A stretch of DNA of 64,000 nucleotides from JAVJRN01 sp040218415 (GCA_040218415.1 JAVJRN010000029.1:236435-300434), one strand, 5' to 3'. Shown: positions 52,359 to 62,431, counted from the stretch's first letter. The notes: generated by a model not told the origin, from the letters alone. Program-made: numbers and translations.

Positions 52359-53186
52359 TCAATTACAATCATATGACATTTGTTCAGAGTAAGTATCCCC
52401 TTCCTCATCTGTGTAGGTTCTTAGTGTAGGATAATCATCTTCATTATAAGTGTAAGCTACTGTCTGAGTATACTCCTCTGTAGAAGTGTCATCGCTGTAA
52501 GTTATCTCAAATGAAACAGGGTTATTTGCGGAGTAAAACGCCGAAATATCCAACTCCCAAATAAAATAACCAAGGCTATTTTGGAATGGGTTCTTCTTGT
52601 CGTCATATGCTATCACCGCCTCGAAAGTCTCACCTTCTATCTCTGCAGATGAATATTGTGTAATATTATCACCAGAGTAAGTAAAATTCTCTGTTGCATA
52701 AAGTGTGAATTCTCCTGGAACGTTACCACTATAGTTGTCCCAATTTTCGATTTTCGAGATTACCTCACCAGTATAGGAGAAGCGATATTCGTCTATTTCA
52801 CTTTCTCCTTCAAACTGATAAATAAACTTGGAAATTTTATCGCTTGCATATTCAACATCAACAGAACCCCCTGAGTCCGAAGTACCTTTAACCAATCTTC
52901 CATTGCTATAAGAGAATGTAATTTTATCATCCTCCACATTATCAGAATAAGAAGTTAAAGTAAGCATGTCTCCGTCGGCATTATACCCAAATGCCATACG
53001 CTCTCCTGGGGCATAAATGATTTCTGAAATCTGACATATTTCATCACCTGGTGTCTCATTTTCTTCCTCTTCTTCCTGCACCTCTTCCTGCTCATCAACT
53101 GACAGTGTTTCATCCTCATCTTCACCACAGCTGACAGCAAACATGAGAAAAGCAAAAAGTGCCAAAAGTAAGTTGTGTTTCTTCAT
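52359..53186 (-). CDS. Acidic lipoprotein with YD-like beta repeats
   Basis: 275 residues: lipobox AVSCG, an acidic linker of mainly Glu (EDEDETLSVDEQEEVQEEEE), then about 220 residues of short repeated strands of the form Y-x-N/S-D/G (FGYNADGDMLTL, FSYSNGRLVKG, FRFSYTGEVISKI, FTYSGDNITQYS, YTYNEDDYPTL). It resembles DUF4595/YD-type surface proteins of Bacteroidota. The acidic linker after the Cys suggests surface exposure. Function unknown. Confidence 0.65.
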   Translation of the reverse strand: MKKHNLLLALFAFLMFAVSCGEDEDETLSVDEQEEVQEEEEENETPGDEICQISEIIYAPGERMAFGYNADGDMLTLTSYSDNVEDDKITFSYSNGRLVKGTSDSGGSVDVEYASDKISKFIYQFEGESEIDEYRFSYTGEVISKIENWDNYSGNVPGEFTLYATENFTYSGDNITQYSSAEIEGETFEAVIAYDDKKNPFQNSLGYFIWELDISAFYSANNPVSFEITYSDDTSTEEYTQTVAYTYNEDDYPTLRTYTDEEGDTYSEQMSYDCN

Positions 53187-53766
53187 ATCTTTTTTTTGGC
53201 AAAAGTAATACGCGAAATGATCTTTTGTATTTAAAACTTCACTTTTGAATAATAAAATAGGAGGCTCATCTTTCGAGAAAAACCTAAAGCGACTTGCTAA
53301 TTTTTAACCTGGATCTCCAAAGGTGAAAACAAAAAAATAGCCAATCTAAGATCAGCTATTTTTAAGCATGAAGAGGTATTTTAAATATTTGGTATTTTAA
53401 AGTAGAGAATGTTGATTCTGTAAGGAATAATTTTCTCTACTACTCTGATCAATTTGATATAAAACAAGCAATTGGCTTCAACCTTTTTCTTATCTCTCTA
53501 GCACTTACCAACCTCAGGTCGTGCCAATTGCCCATCACACTAACCATCTACACAAAATCAAACGCTCATCTCCTATAAAAGATGCGGTTATATTGTTAAG
53601 ATCTGTTAAAAAGTTTTTCGAAAGTAAGCCAGATTTACTCACCTACATCTTTAGGTCACTAATCAGATTTAAAAGTCACTGAATATCATGATGTTAAGGA
53701 ATAGAATCTCTTGTGATTTCTAACCAATTGTAAATGATTTGCGTTTTATCGTGCCAATTATCAGCC
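53187..53766. other. Long intergenic region with two inverted repeats
   Basis: 580 bases. AAAAATAGC (53333-53341) / GCTATTTTT (53355-53363) is a terminator-like hairpin. GCAATTGGC (53468-53476) / GCCAATTGC (53523-53531) are perfect 9-base arms 46 bases apart. No ORF recognised. A small RNA is possible but unproven. Confidence 0.4.
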
Positions 53767-54303
53767 TTAGAATGTGGTTGACTGGTAATATTCAAAAGCT
53801 TTTATCATGTCTTCTTTTTTCGTCGGATCTAGATCCGTAAATTTCATGTGCTGCTTCATCCACTTCGCGTCAGCTTCGAATACCTCCAAAAGCTTGTTAG
53901 ACTTTTCTATGGTTCTAATTTCACCTTTTTCTAAGACAAACCAAGGTCCAATTGATTGCTGATCAAGCGCGTGTAGTTTTATCCCTTCCCGATAAATCAA
54001 AGATGATGATAACTTGATGATCTCCTCGAATAAATAATAATTCTCGCCAATCCTTCCGCCTACATAGTTTTGACCATCGACCACCACCCTTTTCAGATAG
54101 CGCGCGGTAATTATCTTGTTGATATTATCCTTACTTACCATGACTCTGTCATGTTTTAGGTTGATCTTTATTTGTCCAGTCAATGAATCATTTTCAATGA
54201 TCACATATCCTGTCTTCGACGAAGAATCGTTCCCACTTTTGAGATCGAATTCGGGTGTTATTTGAAAGCTATTAAAAAGAAGAAGTAGCGTAAAAAGTTT
54301 CAT
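53767..54303 (-). CDS. Exported protein of unknown function
   Basis: 178 residues beginning with a signal peptide (MKLFTLLLLFNSFQI). The mature part has strand patterns (KTGYVIIENDSLTGQIKINL, YVGGRIGENYYLFEEII) and ends in a helical tail with a WMKQHMKF motif. I recall similar proteins of Bacteroidota without a function. ATG 54303 replaces the longer 54339 reading because the latter disrupts the signal peptide. Confidence 0.55.
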   Translation of the reverse strand: MKLFTLLLLFNSFQITPEFDLKSGNDSSSKTGYVIIENDSLTGQIKINLKHDRVMVSKDNINKIITARYLKRVVVDGQNYVGGRIGENYYLFEEIIKLSSSLIYREGIKLHALDQQSIGPWFVLEKGEIRTIEKSNKLLEVFEADAKWMKQHMKFTDLDPTKKEDMIKAFEYYQSTTF

Positions 54304-54455
54304 TTTGGTGCACGTTTTGCCGTAAAGAAACGCTACCAAAAGGGCATAAAAGCCAGTGTTATTGAGGCTTAACCAAAGCTTAAAATCATCATCACCTCAA
54401 GGCTTGTAGATGATCATTTGATCAAGAAATCATTAGGAGAACTTACCTCCATTGC

Positions 54456-54905
54456 CTAATTCACTGAAATGAGTTCTACCTCGAAGACCATTGCGGCATT
54501 GCCGGGGATGCTGCCTCTACCTGCGGCTCCATAACCAAGCTCTGCGGGAACCAATAAAATGCCTTTTCCCCCTTCTCTAAATAACTGAATGCCCTCAGTC
54601 CAACCGCGAATTACATTTGCAAGAGAAAAAGAAGCTCTACTACTTTGATCAAACACAACACCGTCGGTTAAGTAGCCTTTATAAGCTACGGTCACATTGG
54701 AGGCGGCTCTTGGCCTTCGGCCTGTTCCTTCTGTTTCTATGATGTAGTAAAGACCACTCTCACTCCGCTCAGCCACAAGATTATTGGCTTCAAGATAAGT
54801 GGTGATTTGCTCTTCGCTCGATATCGATATGGAATCATTTTCATCATCGCCACATCCTACAACAAATAGCAAGGCAATGGTAAGGAAGTAAAAGCTGTAT
54901 TTCAT
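54456..54905 (-). CDS. FKBP-type peptidyl-prolyl isomerase lipoprotein
   Basis: 149 residues, lipobox FVVGC, then an acidic linker and an FKBP domain: VTVAYKGYLTDGVVFDQSS, VIRGWTEGIQLFREGGKGILLVPAELGYGAAGRGSIPGNAAMVFEVELI. The core residues (Tyr, Phe-Asp, Val-Ile, Trp, Tyr-Gly) are intact. It assists folding of exported proteins at prolyl bonds. Monocistronic. Confidence 0.93.
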   Translation of the reverse strand: MKYSFYFLTIALLFVVGCGDDENDSISISSEEQITTYLEANNLVAERSESGLYYIIETEGTGRRPRAASNVTVAYKGYLTDGVVFDQSSRASFSLANVIRGWTEGIQLFREGGKGILLVPAELGYGAAGRGSIPGNAAMVFEVELISVN

Positions 54906-55122
54906 GACGTAAAGTTAATTGGATAATTTTTTAGCTAAGTGGCTTTCAATGAAAAATGAATTTGAATTGCGCTGCTTACCTTCGATCTAAAAACAAGATT
55001 TGTGGTTTTTTATAAGTCTCCAAATTATCAAAACCTTTTCCAAGATTGGGCATCACCTTTGTACAACAAGAGGTCGTCAAAAAGCTGCAAATGATCAAAT
55101 TGATTGACTCAGTATTTTTGAG

Positions 55123-55521
55123 CTACGCCTTCCAAGTCACCTCTATCCTGTTTTGATCTGGATCTAAAGTTTCAAATTCGTAATAGCCATCACCGGTAGT
55201 TCGTGGACCACTCAATATGGGGAAACCAGCCTCTGACAATTCTTCGGCCTTGTCATTTACTTCCTGCTTAGATCTAGCACCAAATGCAAGATGAATCAGC
55301 CCTTGATGTTGGGTGCCCACTTTGTCATTGAGATTTTCTGGCACACCTTCCTTGGTCATAAGCTCTAACCTCGATCCTGATTCAAATGTGAGAAAATAGC
55401 TTGCAAATTTTTTGGTTTTATTCTCATATTTCTCGTTCGAAACACCGCCAAAAAAAGTGGTGTAATAAGTCTTCAAGACCTCTAGCTTGTTAGTCCAGAG
55501 CGCAACGTGTTCTAGTGTCAT
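55123..55521 (-). CDS. VOC-family protein (glyoxalase-like)
   Basis: 132 residues, two beta-alpha-beta-beta-beta repeats. LEHVALWTNKLEVLKTYYTTFFGG with His at the first metal site, LIHLAFGARSK with the second, and YYEFETLDPDQNRIEVTW with Glu as the last ligand. It is probably a metal-dependent lyase, isomerase or resistance-type binding protein. It may be transcribed with the AraC-type gene 116 bases upstream. Confidence 0.85.
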   Translation of the reverse strand: MTLEHVALWTNKLEVLKTYYTTFFGGVSNEKYENKTKKFASYFLTFESGSRLELMTKEGVPENLNDKVGTQHQGLIHLAFGARSKQEVNDKAEELSEAGFPILSGPRTTGDGYYEFETLDPDQNRIEVTWKA

Positions 55522-55637
55522 TTAACAGCTACTTTTGAGAGTAAAATTGAGGTAAATCGGTAGATCCATGGTGATTTATATACGCCAATTTAATGCATTT
55601 TGATTCAAAGGCTTTTTTAGGGAAAAAGCGTACAAGG

Positions 55638-56441
55638 TTATGTTTTGAGAAAAAAGGTAGCCATTGTTTCTTGTGAAAAACCATAATTGGAAGGCTCCTC
55701 TCCGGTAAAGTCTTTGAAACTATTGATAAAATCAGCTTGGTCATAGAGCTCCGCGTAATTGGAGATTTCGGCCCAGTTCTTTTCATGCCCTTCCAAGAGC
55801 TTAATAATATGCGCAAATCGCAATATTCGGCTATAAACCTTCGGGCTCAGGCCTACATTACTTTTAAAATAACGCGCTAGTTTTCGCTCATTGGTCAGGA
55901 AAGTTTGACACAATTCCTCCAAGTCTATGCTTCCGTTCTTGTTCACGAGATGATCTAGCGCATCTTGTTCCGGAGGGCGAGACATTTCCACATTGATGAT
56001 GGCTTTCAAATGCTCCTCGATAAATGCGATTACATCGGTTATTTTGTCAATGTTGTTAGGGTCATTGATGAGCGATTCCCAAACAAAACGGTGTTCGATT
56101 GGCAGTGGAATGACCTGATCAACGAGATCGGACATGTCAAGGTTAAAAATTTGAGCTACAGCTGCTGGCTGCAATTTGATCCCCAAGATGGCAGTGTGCC
56201 CAGTATTTCTTAAAGAATATTTTTTTCTAATTTGGCCCGCAACCGAGCATGAGTTTTGCTCTTCCCAGTGGCCATTAATATTGATTTCATAAGGATCTCC
56301 AAAATGCAAAATCAACTCAGGAAACCCATCAGGAATGATTTTTCGTTCAACGCTGGCCTGATCTCCTTCACTATTCATCACCCAATATTCGCGGATGTAT
56401 TGGTTCAATGATGGCTCAGGTTTGTAGGATTTGTAATTCAT
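55638..56441 (-). CDS. AraC-family transcriptional regulator
   Basis: 267 residues. An N-terminal sensor of the DUF6597 type (YKPEPSLNQYIREYWVMNS, IPDGFPELILHFGDPYEI) is followed by an AraC HTH: LEELCQTFLTNERKLARYFKSNVGLSPKVYSRILRFAHII and a second helix-turn-helix with DQADFINSFKDFTGEEPSNY. The ligand is unknown. ATG 56441 (MNYKSYKPEPSLNQYI) is the family start rather than 56468. Confidence 0.9.
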   Translation of the reverse strand: MNYKSYKPEPSLNQYIREYWVMNSEGDQASVERKIIPDGFPELILHFGDPYEININGHWEEQNSCSVAGQIRKKYSLRNTGHTAILGIKLQPAAVAQIFNLDMSDLVDQVIPLPIEHRFVWESLINDPNNIDKITDVIAFIEEHLKAIINVEMSRPPEQDALDHLVNKNGSIDLEELCQTFLTNERKLARYFKSNVGLSPKVYSRILRFAHIIKLLEGHEKNWAEISNYAELYDQADFINSFKDFTGEEPSNYGFSQETMATFFLKT

Positions 56442-56594
56442 TCGGCTGTGTCGCACTGCAAAAAGCAAATACTTATTGATTGTGCGGGTTTATTTTTAGC
56501 GAAGCTGAGCGAATTTTCGAGAAAGACCTACAACCAACCAAGATTATTGATTTATGGCATCATAATCCTTAATCTACGGGCATTAAATTATGAT

Positions 56595-57908
56595 TCAACC
56601 TTCTTCTAAAATCTTTAAAAAACAAGCATAATCATCGGCTACCCTGTCCGCATAAAGCAATGCTATAGATGAGACCAAGTTCTTAAACTCCCTTTTACGA
56701 TCCAAAGTGCGATTTTTAATCTCAATAGGCATTTCGTGGGCTTCTAAGTTGAGCACATAGCTCGCACGCTTGTGTCTCGAAGCGAGCAGCGTGCCCCAAA
56801 CTTTCGCCATGAAATACAAATGCTTGGGCTTTTTCAATTGAGTGGTTGGAAAATCTGACTTAAATGGGGAACGCTCTTTTACAGAAAAAGTGATATTGTC
56901 CATCGTGATCCATCCTAAGTAAATGTCAGGATGCTCAGCCAGTGCTTTGAAAGCGCGAGCATGGCGCTCCCCTTCATTGGGAAATACACGGTTGTATTCT
57001 TCTTTTTCCAGCTCGTTCATGTGACGATATAGCGGTGGCTTGCCCTGCTCTTTCATATCCAAAATGACATCATCATCGATAGAAAAGGTATCGCCCTCCA
57101 GCAAAATATAATATCTCGCAGAACCAAGAGAGCCCGTTCCGGCTTTTACTCTTCGCACAATATCCTTGATTTTAAAATGTGCCTCCTCCGACTCAAAAAC
57201 TGATGCTAGTGTGGCTCTGTATTCAAGTAGTGCATTTTCTACTTTCTGATATTCACTTTCCGAAAGCGCTTCTAACTTTTCAATTCTTGTATCAAACTTT
57301 CTTCCTTCTGCTTCAACCACCGTCCACTTGTTGAGCATTTTGATGCGACTCTTTTTCTTGCATACTTTTTTGAGAAATTTTCGCAACAGTCCTTTAGATG
57401 TTTTTTCGGTCAAGTGCACCTCATTGCTCGGGTCGTCCTCTTGGTGGAAAGTGATTTCGTCTAAGTAAGCTTCCGCAAAAAGGTTGAGCGCCTTTTTTTG
57501 TGTAAGTGCTCCATACACGCCATTCAACCTGCAGTCGAGCAATATACTGATGGCCATCCTCCATAAATCAAATTGGTAATCGGAAACAATCGCATCATCA
57601 AAGTCATCCATACAAAATATGGCTTTCCCGTGATGATTGGCATAGGCGCCATAATTGTAGATATGCGCATCGCCATTGATCCAAGTCAAGGTAGCGGAGG
57701 AGCCGCCAAAAAAGTTGATTCGCCAATCATTATAAAAATCTTCCCAATACAAGTGATTGGATCCACGGTAAAAAGCGTAAGGAGACTCAGCCATTTTCTG
57801 GAGTTTTTCACTCCTAAAAGATTCATCAATCTCCTGATTGTTGTAATCCAGTTCTGCCTTTATTTTCTCATAGCGATTGTGCAGTAAAAGCTTTTTGGTA
57901 TTCGGCAC
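56595..57908 (-). CDS. DUF2252-family protein
   Basis: 437 residues. The N-terminus RSEKLQKMAESPYAFYRGSNHLYWEDF, followed by WINGDAHIYNYGAYANHHGKAIFCMDDFDDAIVSDYQFDLWR, identifies DUF2252. These have a kinase-like fold with HxDxxxxN-type GDAHIYNYG and DDFDD, likely a phosphotransferase. The substrate is unknown. No partner. Confidence 0.9.
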   Translation of the reverse strand: MPNTKKLLLHNRYEKIKAELDYNNQEIDESFRSEKLQKMAESPYAFYRGSNHLYWEDFYNDWRINFFGGSSATLTWINGDAHIYNYGAYANHHGKAIFCMDDFDDAIVSDYQFDLWRMAISILLDCRLNGVYGALTQKKALNLFAEAYLDEITFHQEDDPSNEVHLTEKTSKGLLRKFLKKVCKKKSRIKMLNKWTVVEAEGRKFDTRIEKLEALSESEYQKVENALLEYRATLASVFESEEAHFKIKDIVRRVKAGTGSLGSARYYILLEGDTFSIDDDVILDMKEQGKPPLYRHMNELEKEEYNRVFPNEGERHARAFKALAEHPDIYLGWITMDNITFSVKERSPFKSDFPTTQLKKPKHLYFMAKVWGTLLASRHKRASYVLNLEAHEMPIEIKNRTLDRKREFKNLVSSIALLYADRVADDYACFLKILEEG

Positions 57909-58193
57909 GGCGGTAAGGGTTAGTTAGTTTTTTTATCAACAACTATTTTGAAATTTTGTTGAACCACACAGCCTTTAAATCGTCCTTTTCAAAACGATAG
58001 GCATGATTGGAGCCTCAAAAAAATGTTGACCGGGTAATGAACCATTCCTTTTCATCCTAGAATTTTTCTATGTCTGTCCGCTTAAAACCCTATTTTTCCA
58101 CTTCCCATTCCAAAGCAGCATTTTAACAAATTGCTTCCAAAAGTCAATTAACTCTCATTAATTTTACCTGAAAATTACCGCCCAATATTCATA

Positions 58194-60620
58194 ATGATCA
58201 AATCTACTTTACGAATTGCCTTTGCAATTTGCCTGCTGATAAGCCAAATTCAAGTTTTAGGACAGAGTAATCAATCGCAGATAAAAGGCCGCATTCTCGA
58301 CCAAAATAAACAACCTGTAGCCTATGCTACTGCCGCACTGTATAATACAGATTCAGTGCTGATCAAAGGAGAAATAAGCAACTTGGACGGCTATTTCACG
58401 CTAAACAATATCAAGGAAAACACCTATTATTTGATGGTCAATCATGTGGAGTTTGCCCCGAAGTACGTCAACAATATTGAAGTTTCGGCCAACAACATGA
58501 TCAATGTAGGCAACATCGCACTCAGTGAACAATCGGTGGAACTGAGTGGAGTTACCGTGACGGCAAAGCGCCAAATGATAGAAGTGCTCCCAGATAAGAT
58601 GGTTTTTAATGTGAGCAGCACCGTGAATGCTTCCGGCAACAATGGATTGGAACTACTCAGCAAGGCACCTGGCGTCATCATTGACCCAGACAACAATGTG
58701 ATACTTCAAGGTAAAAGTGGCGTCCGTATTTTCATCAATGGCAGGCCTTCACGATTATCTGGCACAGACCTCACCACATTTTTGGAAAGCTTGCAATCCG
58801 ACAACATTGAAAAAATAGAACTGATCACCAACCCTTCGGCGAAATATGAAGCGGAAGGAAATGCAGGCATTATCAATATCGAGCTCAAAAAAAATGTAAA
58901 CCTTGGCTACAATGGTAATTTTGTACATAGCTACTCCAAAGGATCGGCCGCAAGAATGAGCAACGGCATCACGATCAATTATGGTAAAAACAAGTTGGGA
59001 TTTACCGCAAACGCAACGCGGTTTGACAATAGCTTTTACGAAGGATTCCGAGATATCACTGATCAAAGTGGCTATAACCTCAGACTGAAATCTGATGAAT
59101 TCAAAGACCGTGTGGGCTATAATTTAACTTCAAGCATCACTTACGACCTTAGCAAATCCCACTCGATCAATATCTCTGGTGGTGCCATCACTACCACTGG
59201 CGACTATGATGGCAACAGCCGTACAAACATCACCAACTTGGAAAATAATGCGGAGAATAGGCTCCTCAGATCACAACAATTGACCAACTATACTTCGTCC
59301 AATCATAACGTAAACCTCAACTATCGCTGGAAAATAAGCGATAACTCCTCGCTGAGTAGTGATTTTAGTTACGGAAAGTTTAAAAAAGACAATAATGTAT
59401 ATCAGCCAAATACTTATTTTGATGAAAGTGGCACCAAGGAAATAGCGCAAATCAACAATGCTTTCGCGCCTAATACCGACATTGACTTGTACTCTGCCAA
59501 ACTAGATTATGAGAAGAAATTCGACAATATCACGCTTTCGTCCGGGGTTAAATATTACGAAGTTCAAACTAAAAATCAATTTACCGTAAGCGATGTAGTG
59601 GATGGTGTGTATACCGTAAACGAGGCGCAAAGCAATACTTTCGATTATACGGAGCAAGTAGGAGCAATATATGTCATAGGTGATTTCACCCTTTTCGATA
59701 AGTTCAAAATGAATGCGGGTATTCGCATGGAGCAAACCGCTTCTCAGGGTATTCTGGAAAGCACACAAGCCACGGAAAATGACAATGTCAAGCGTAATTA
59801 TTTAAATTTTTTTCCTAACGTAAGCGTGGCACATGATTTCCAAAAATCAAAGATCAGTCTTGGTTTTGGGAAGCGTATCACCAGGCCGGGTTATCAAGAC
59901 CTGAACCCCTTTGAGTCCAAGCAAAGTGAACTATCCATTTGGAAGGGAAACCCATTTTTAAACCCCAATTACATTACCAACTATCAAGTCACGTACACCT
60001 ATAACAACGCACTGGTAATCTCCAATATTTACAGCATTACCGAAGGGTATTTTGCCCGTATTCTTGAAATTGTGGATGAAACAGGTACGATCATCATCCC
60101 TCGAAATATGCGCAGATCTACGGTGAATGGCTTATCCGTCAGTTATCCTTTCGTCTTGACAGATTGGTGGGAAGCATCCGCTTTCGCCATCTATAATTGG
60201 TCAACCTTTCAAGGAGAATTTGAAAATACGGAAATCGACATCAGTACTCAAATCTACAACCTCAGAATTCAAAATACTTTTGAACTGCCTTGGGCAGTTA
60301 CCGCAAATCTTAGCGCGTATTACAACAGCCCATTTATATGGAGAGGCTCCATTGAAATCAAAGAGTTTTACGGAATTGACTTTGGTGTAAGAAAAGATTT
60401 TTTTGATGGTCAGTTGCAAATCAGATTGACCGGATCAGATATTTTCAATACCGGAAGCGATTTTGACTATCTGGGGGATTATGGCGGCATCTATTCCATT
60501 GGCACTTACATGTCAGATAATCACCGTTTTGGATTTGGACTTACCTATAAGTTTGGCAATCAAAAGATCAAAAAGCAGCAAAATTCCAATGCCATGGATG
60601 ACGAGTTGAACAGACTTTAG
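58194..60620 (+). CDS. TonB-dependent receptor-like outer-membrane barrel (OMP_b-brl_3)
   Basis: 808 residues. Signal peptide (to LGQ), CarboxypepD_reg-like domain (IKGRILDQNKQPVAYATAALYN ... EISNLDGYFTL), SGVTVTAKRQMIE, plug with KAPGVIIDPDNNVILQGKSGVRIFINGRPSRLSG, then a large barrel ending in a C-terminal strand region. It is a barrel of the outer membrane beta-barrel family 3, TonB-linked by descent, but without TonB box evidence. The role is unknown, transport or adhesion. Monocistronic. Confidence 0.9.
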   Translation: MIKSTLRIAFAICLLISQIQVLGQSNQSQIKGRILDQNKQPVAYATAALYNTDSVLIKGEISNLDGYFTLNNIKENTYYLMVNHVEFAPKYVNNIEVSANNMINVGNIALSEQSVELSGVTVTAKRQMIEVLPDKMVFNVSSTVNASGNNGLELLSKAPGVIIDPDNNVILQGKSGVRIFINGRPSRLSGTDLTTFLESLQSDNIEKIELITNPSAKYEAEGNAGIINIELKKNVNLGYNGNFVHSYSKGSAARMSNGITINYGKNKLGFTANATRFDNSFYEGFRDITDQSGYNLRLKSDEFKDRVGYNLTSSITYDLSKSHSINISGGAITTTGDYDGNSRTNITNLENNAENRLLRSQQLTNYTSSNHNVNLNYRWKISDNSSLSSDFSYGKFKKDNNVYQPNTYFDESGTKEIAQINNAFAPNTDIDLYSAKLDYEKKFDNITLSSGVKYYEVQTKNQFTVSDVVDGVYTVNEAQSNTFDYTEQVGAIYVIGDFTLFDKFKMNAGIRMEQTASQGILESTQATENDNVKRNYLNFFPNVSVAHDFQKSKISLGFGKRITRPGYQDLNPFESKQSELSIWKGNPFLNPNYITNYQVTYTYNNALVISNIYSITEGYFARILEIVDETGTIIIPRNMRRSTVNGLSVSYPFVLTDWWEASAFAIYNWSTFQGEFENTEIDISTQIYNLRIQNTFELPWAVTANLSAYYNSPFIWRGSIEIKEFYGIDFGVRKDFFDGQLQIRLTGSDIFNTGSDFDYLGDYGGIYSIGTYMSDNHRFGFGLTYKFGNQKIKKQQNSNAMDDELNRL

Positions 60621-60820
60621 CAAATAAATGTATGTCTATTGACCGCTTAAAAGGAAAACGTGCAGAGGAAAATTTATCAGATGTGATAAGGGATTGATTT
60701 ATGTTAAATACCTGAGTTTGTATCAAGAAAGCAACCTCCAATGTAGTGGTGAAATGCTCTCTAATTTTTAGTGGTAGTTGAGAATAAACCAGTAGTTATC
60801 GCTGAAATTGTAAGCTTGTT

Positions 60821-61330
60821 TTAGATTTCATTCAGTTTATAAAATCTATGTTCATCATAGACTTTGTCATTTTTAAAAATCGCATTTTTGAATATCCCTT
60901 CCTTTTTATATCCATTTTTCGCAAGGACTTTCATTGATGCAATATTATAGTCAAACACGCCTGTATATATTCGGTTTAAGTGAAGCATATCAAATCCGTA
61001 TTGGGTAATCAATTCCACAGCTTTGGTTGCGATTCCATTTCCCCAAAATGGCTCACCAATCCAATATCCGATTTCAGCAGATTTTTGATAGACGTCCTTT
61101 TGGATTACAAGTCCTATTATACCAGAAAGTTTGTCTTTGTATTCTATTCCAAAAGTTTGTTTTGGCTTTTCTTCTTTCGTTGAGTCTATGAAAAGCTGAG
61201 CATCACTTTCATTATATGGAAATGGCATATAGTCCCTTAAATTATCCCAAATCTTTTTATTGTTTGCTAGCGTTGCTAATTCAGCTTTATCTGATAATTC
61301 AAGATGTCTTATTGTGATTTTTTCTTCCAA
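60821..61330 (-). CDS. GNAT-family N-acetyltransferase (RimJ/RimL type)
   Basis: 169 residues: IRHLELSDKAELATLANNKKIWDNLRDYMPFPY, SAEIGYWIGEPFWGNGIATKAVELIT (acetyl-CoA loop) and RIYTGVFDYNIASMKVLAKNGYKKEG. It transfers acetyl to an amine of protein, antibiotic or metabolite. The start is eight bases after the end of the broken DUF1648 gene. It belongs to the run of small minus-strand genes near the right edge. Confidence 0.92.
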   Translation of the reverse strand: MEEKITIRHLELSDKAELATLANNKKIWDNLRDYMPFPYNESDAQLFIDSTKEEKPKQTFGIEYKDKLSGIIGLVIQKDVYQKSAEIGYWIGEPFWGNGIATKAVELITQYGFDMLHLNRIYTGVFDYNIASMKVLAKNGYKKEGIFKNAIFKNDKVYDEHRFYKLNEI

Positions 61331-61338
61331 TTTTATTT

Positions 61339-61762
61339 TCAGAATGATGGTAAAAACTGTAAAGTTATCATGCTACGAACTTGGCCATGCATTTTGAAGT
61401 ACAAAAAACCAGCTGAAATGAGCACGTTAAGTGTTCTTATACGTTTTGTCGCTAGTCAATATTGTCGTTCAGCATTTTCGTTGGTCATCTCGTTTGGATA
61501 GTTAAAAATGTGCGGATACTTGTTAAAGAAAAACACACCAATGTACATGACCAATCCCATTGCCGGCAAAGTCCAAATTATGTTCTTTTGACTAAATCCA
61601 ACTGATTCACTCGCTGCGTTAAAATGTCTTGGGATAATGTCGGACAACTCGTTGAAATAATAAATTGGAAATCCAATCATTAAAATCAAAAAGACCCCCC
61701 TCTACAATTTCAATGATCCAATCTGAAGCGTCTAATTTTATTTTTAGTTTTGGTCTATTCAT
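61339..61762 (-). pseudogene. Broken DUF1648 membrane-protein gene
   Basis: Reading from ATG 61762 gives MNRPKLKIKLDASDWIIEIV and then loses frame at a run of six G (61695-61700). If one G is removed the frame continues as VFLILMIGFPIYYFNELSD, IIPRHFNAASE and FNKYPHIFNYPNEMT, the DUF1648 pattern, until NAERQY and a TGA at 61456-61458. After this TGA the frame goes on with LATKRIRTLNVLISAGF, which also fits the family, to a stop at 61339-61341. So there are two lesions. The frameshift could be a sequencing error in a homopolymer; the TGA is harder to dismiss. A 77-codon frame is open at 61456-61689. Confidence 0.7.
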
Positions 61763-61954
61763 CTCGCAGTATTATCAGTCAACGTTCCGTGTATGATGGG
61801 ATTAGAAAGCACTAATCTCTCAGCTCGCGCATAGCCACGCCTACGCGGCTCGGCCTTGATTTAAATTTAAAACATGTGGCTGACTTTCCAATCCCCACGA
61901 AAATATCTTGACCGATGAAACCCCATTCATTCATCAGCGAATGTTAGAGATCGG
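61763..61954. repeat. Structured spacer 1 of the cassette-like region
   Basis: Contains the motif AGAAAGCAC (61804-61812) in the hairpin GATTAG/CTAATC (61800-61817), followed by a GC-rich segment AGCCACGCCTACGCGGCT with self-complementarity, and near the preceding gene's stop GTTAGAGATCGGC. Unlike the AT-rich gaps elsewhere in the window. Confidence 0.5.
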
Positions 61955-62419
61955 CTATTTCTTCGTTACGGTTTTTAGTTTGAGTTCACCTAGCTGCTCA
62001 AATGATTCTATTTGTTCTGTATTAATAAGTTTCCAAGTACCATTGTTCCTAGTGTATACTTCAACGTAAGACGGGAAAACATAGTCATAAACATCAAATT
62101 CATTCTCTGGTTCAATAGGGTCGACTTTAGGAATTACAAATGCAAAAGATCTCAGCTTTTCTATTTCTTTGTCAGTTCCATTGTTCAAGTGCTGGGTTAA
62201 CCTAAAAGCTGTGATATCAGAGTTTTTAGGAAGTACCCAAATCAGATCATAGTTCAAGTTTGAATGACATTCAGCCATTAAGTATGGAGTTGTCTTTCTG
62301 GATTGCTCAACTCCTTGAATTCCTCCAATCCAGCTGCTCAATTCGTCACAATCTGCTTCGAAATTTGGAGTTTGTTCCTGTGCAAAAAGCAACGTAAATA
62401 GAGTGATTAAATAGTACAT
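61955..62419 (-). CDS. Exported protein of unknown function
   Basis: 154 residues with a short signal peptide (LITLFTLLFAQEQ). Mature part with one Cys pair candidate (ADCDELSSW and AECHSNLNYDLIWVLP), then a beta-rich C-terminus (DVYDYVFPSYVEVYTRNNGTWKLIN). No family recognised. The start is 12 bases after the stop of the upstream gene at 62432, so these two are probably co-transcribed or in the same cassette. Confidence 0.6.
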   Translation of the reverse strand: MYYLITLFTLLFAQEQTPNFEADCDELSSWIGGIQGVEQSRKTTPYLMAECHSNLNYDLIWVLPKNSDITAFRLTQHLNNGTDKEIEKLRSFAFVIPKVDPIEPENEFDVYDYVFPSYVEVYTRNNGTWKLINTEQIESFEQLGELKLKTVTKK

Positions 62420-62431
62420 ATGCTAGTTCTT

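Noticed and set aside
55529..55816. 95-codon minus-strand ORF overlapping the AraC gene
   Set aside because: Out-of-frame shadow of the AraC regulator coding sequence.
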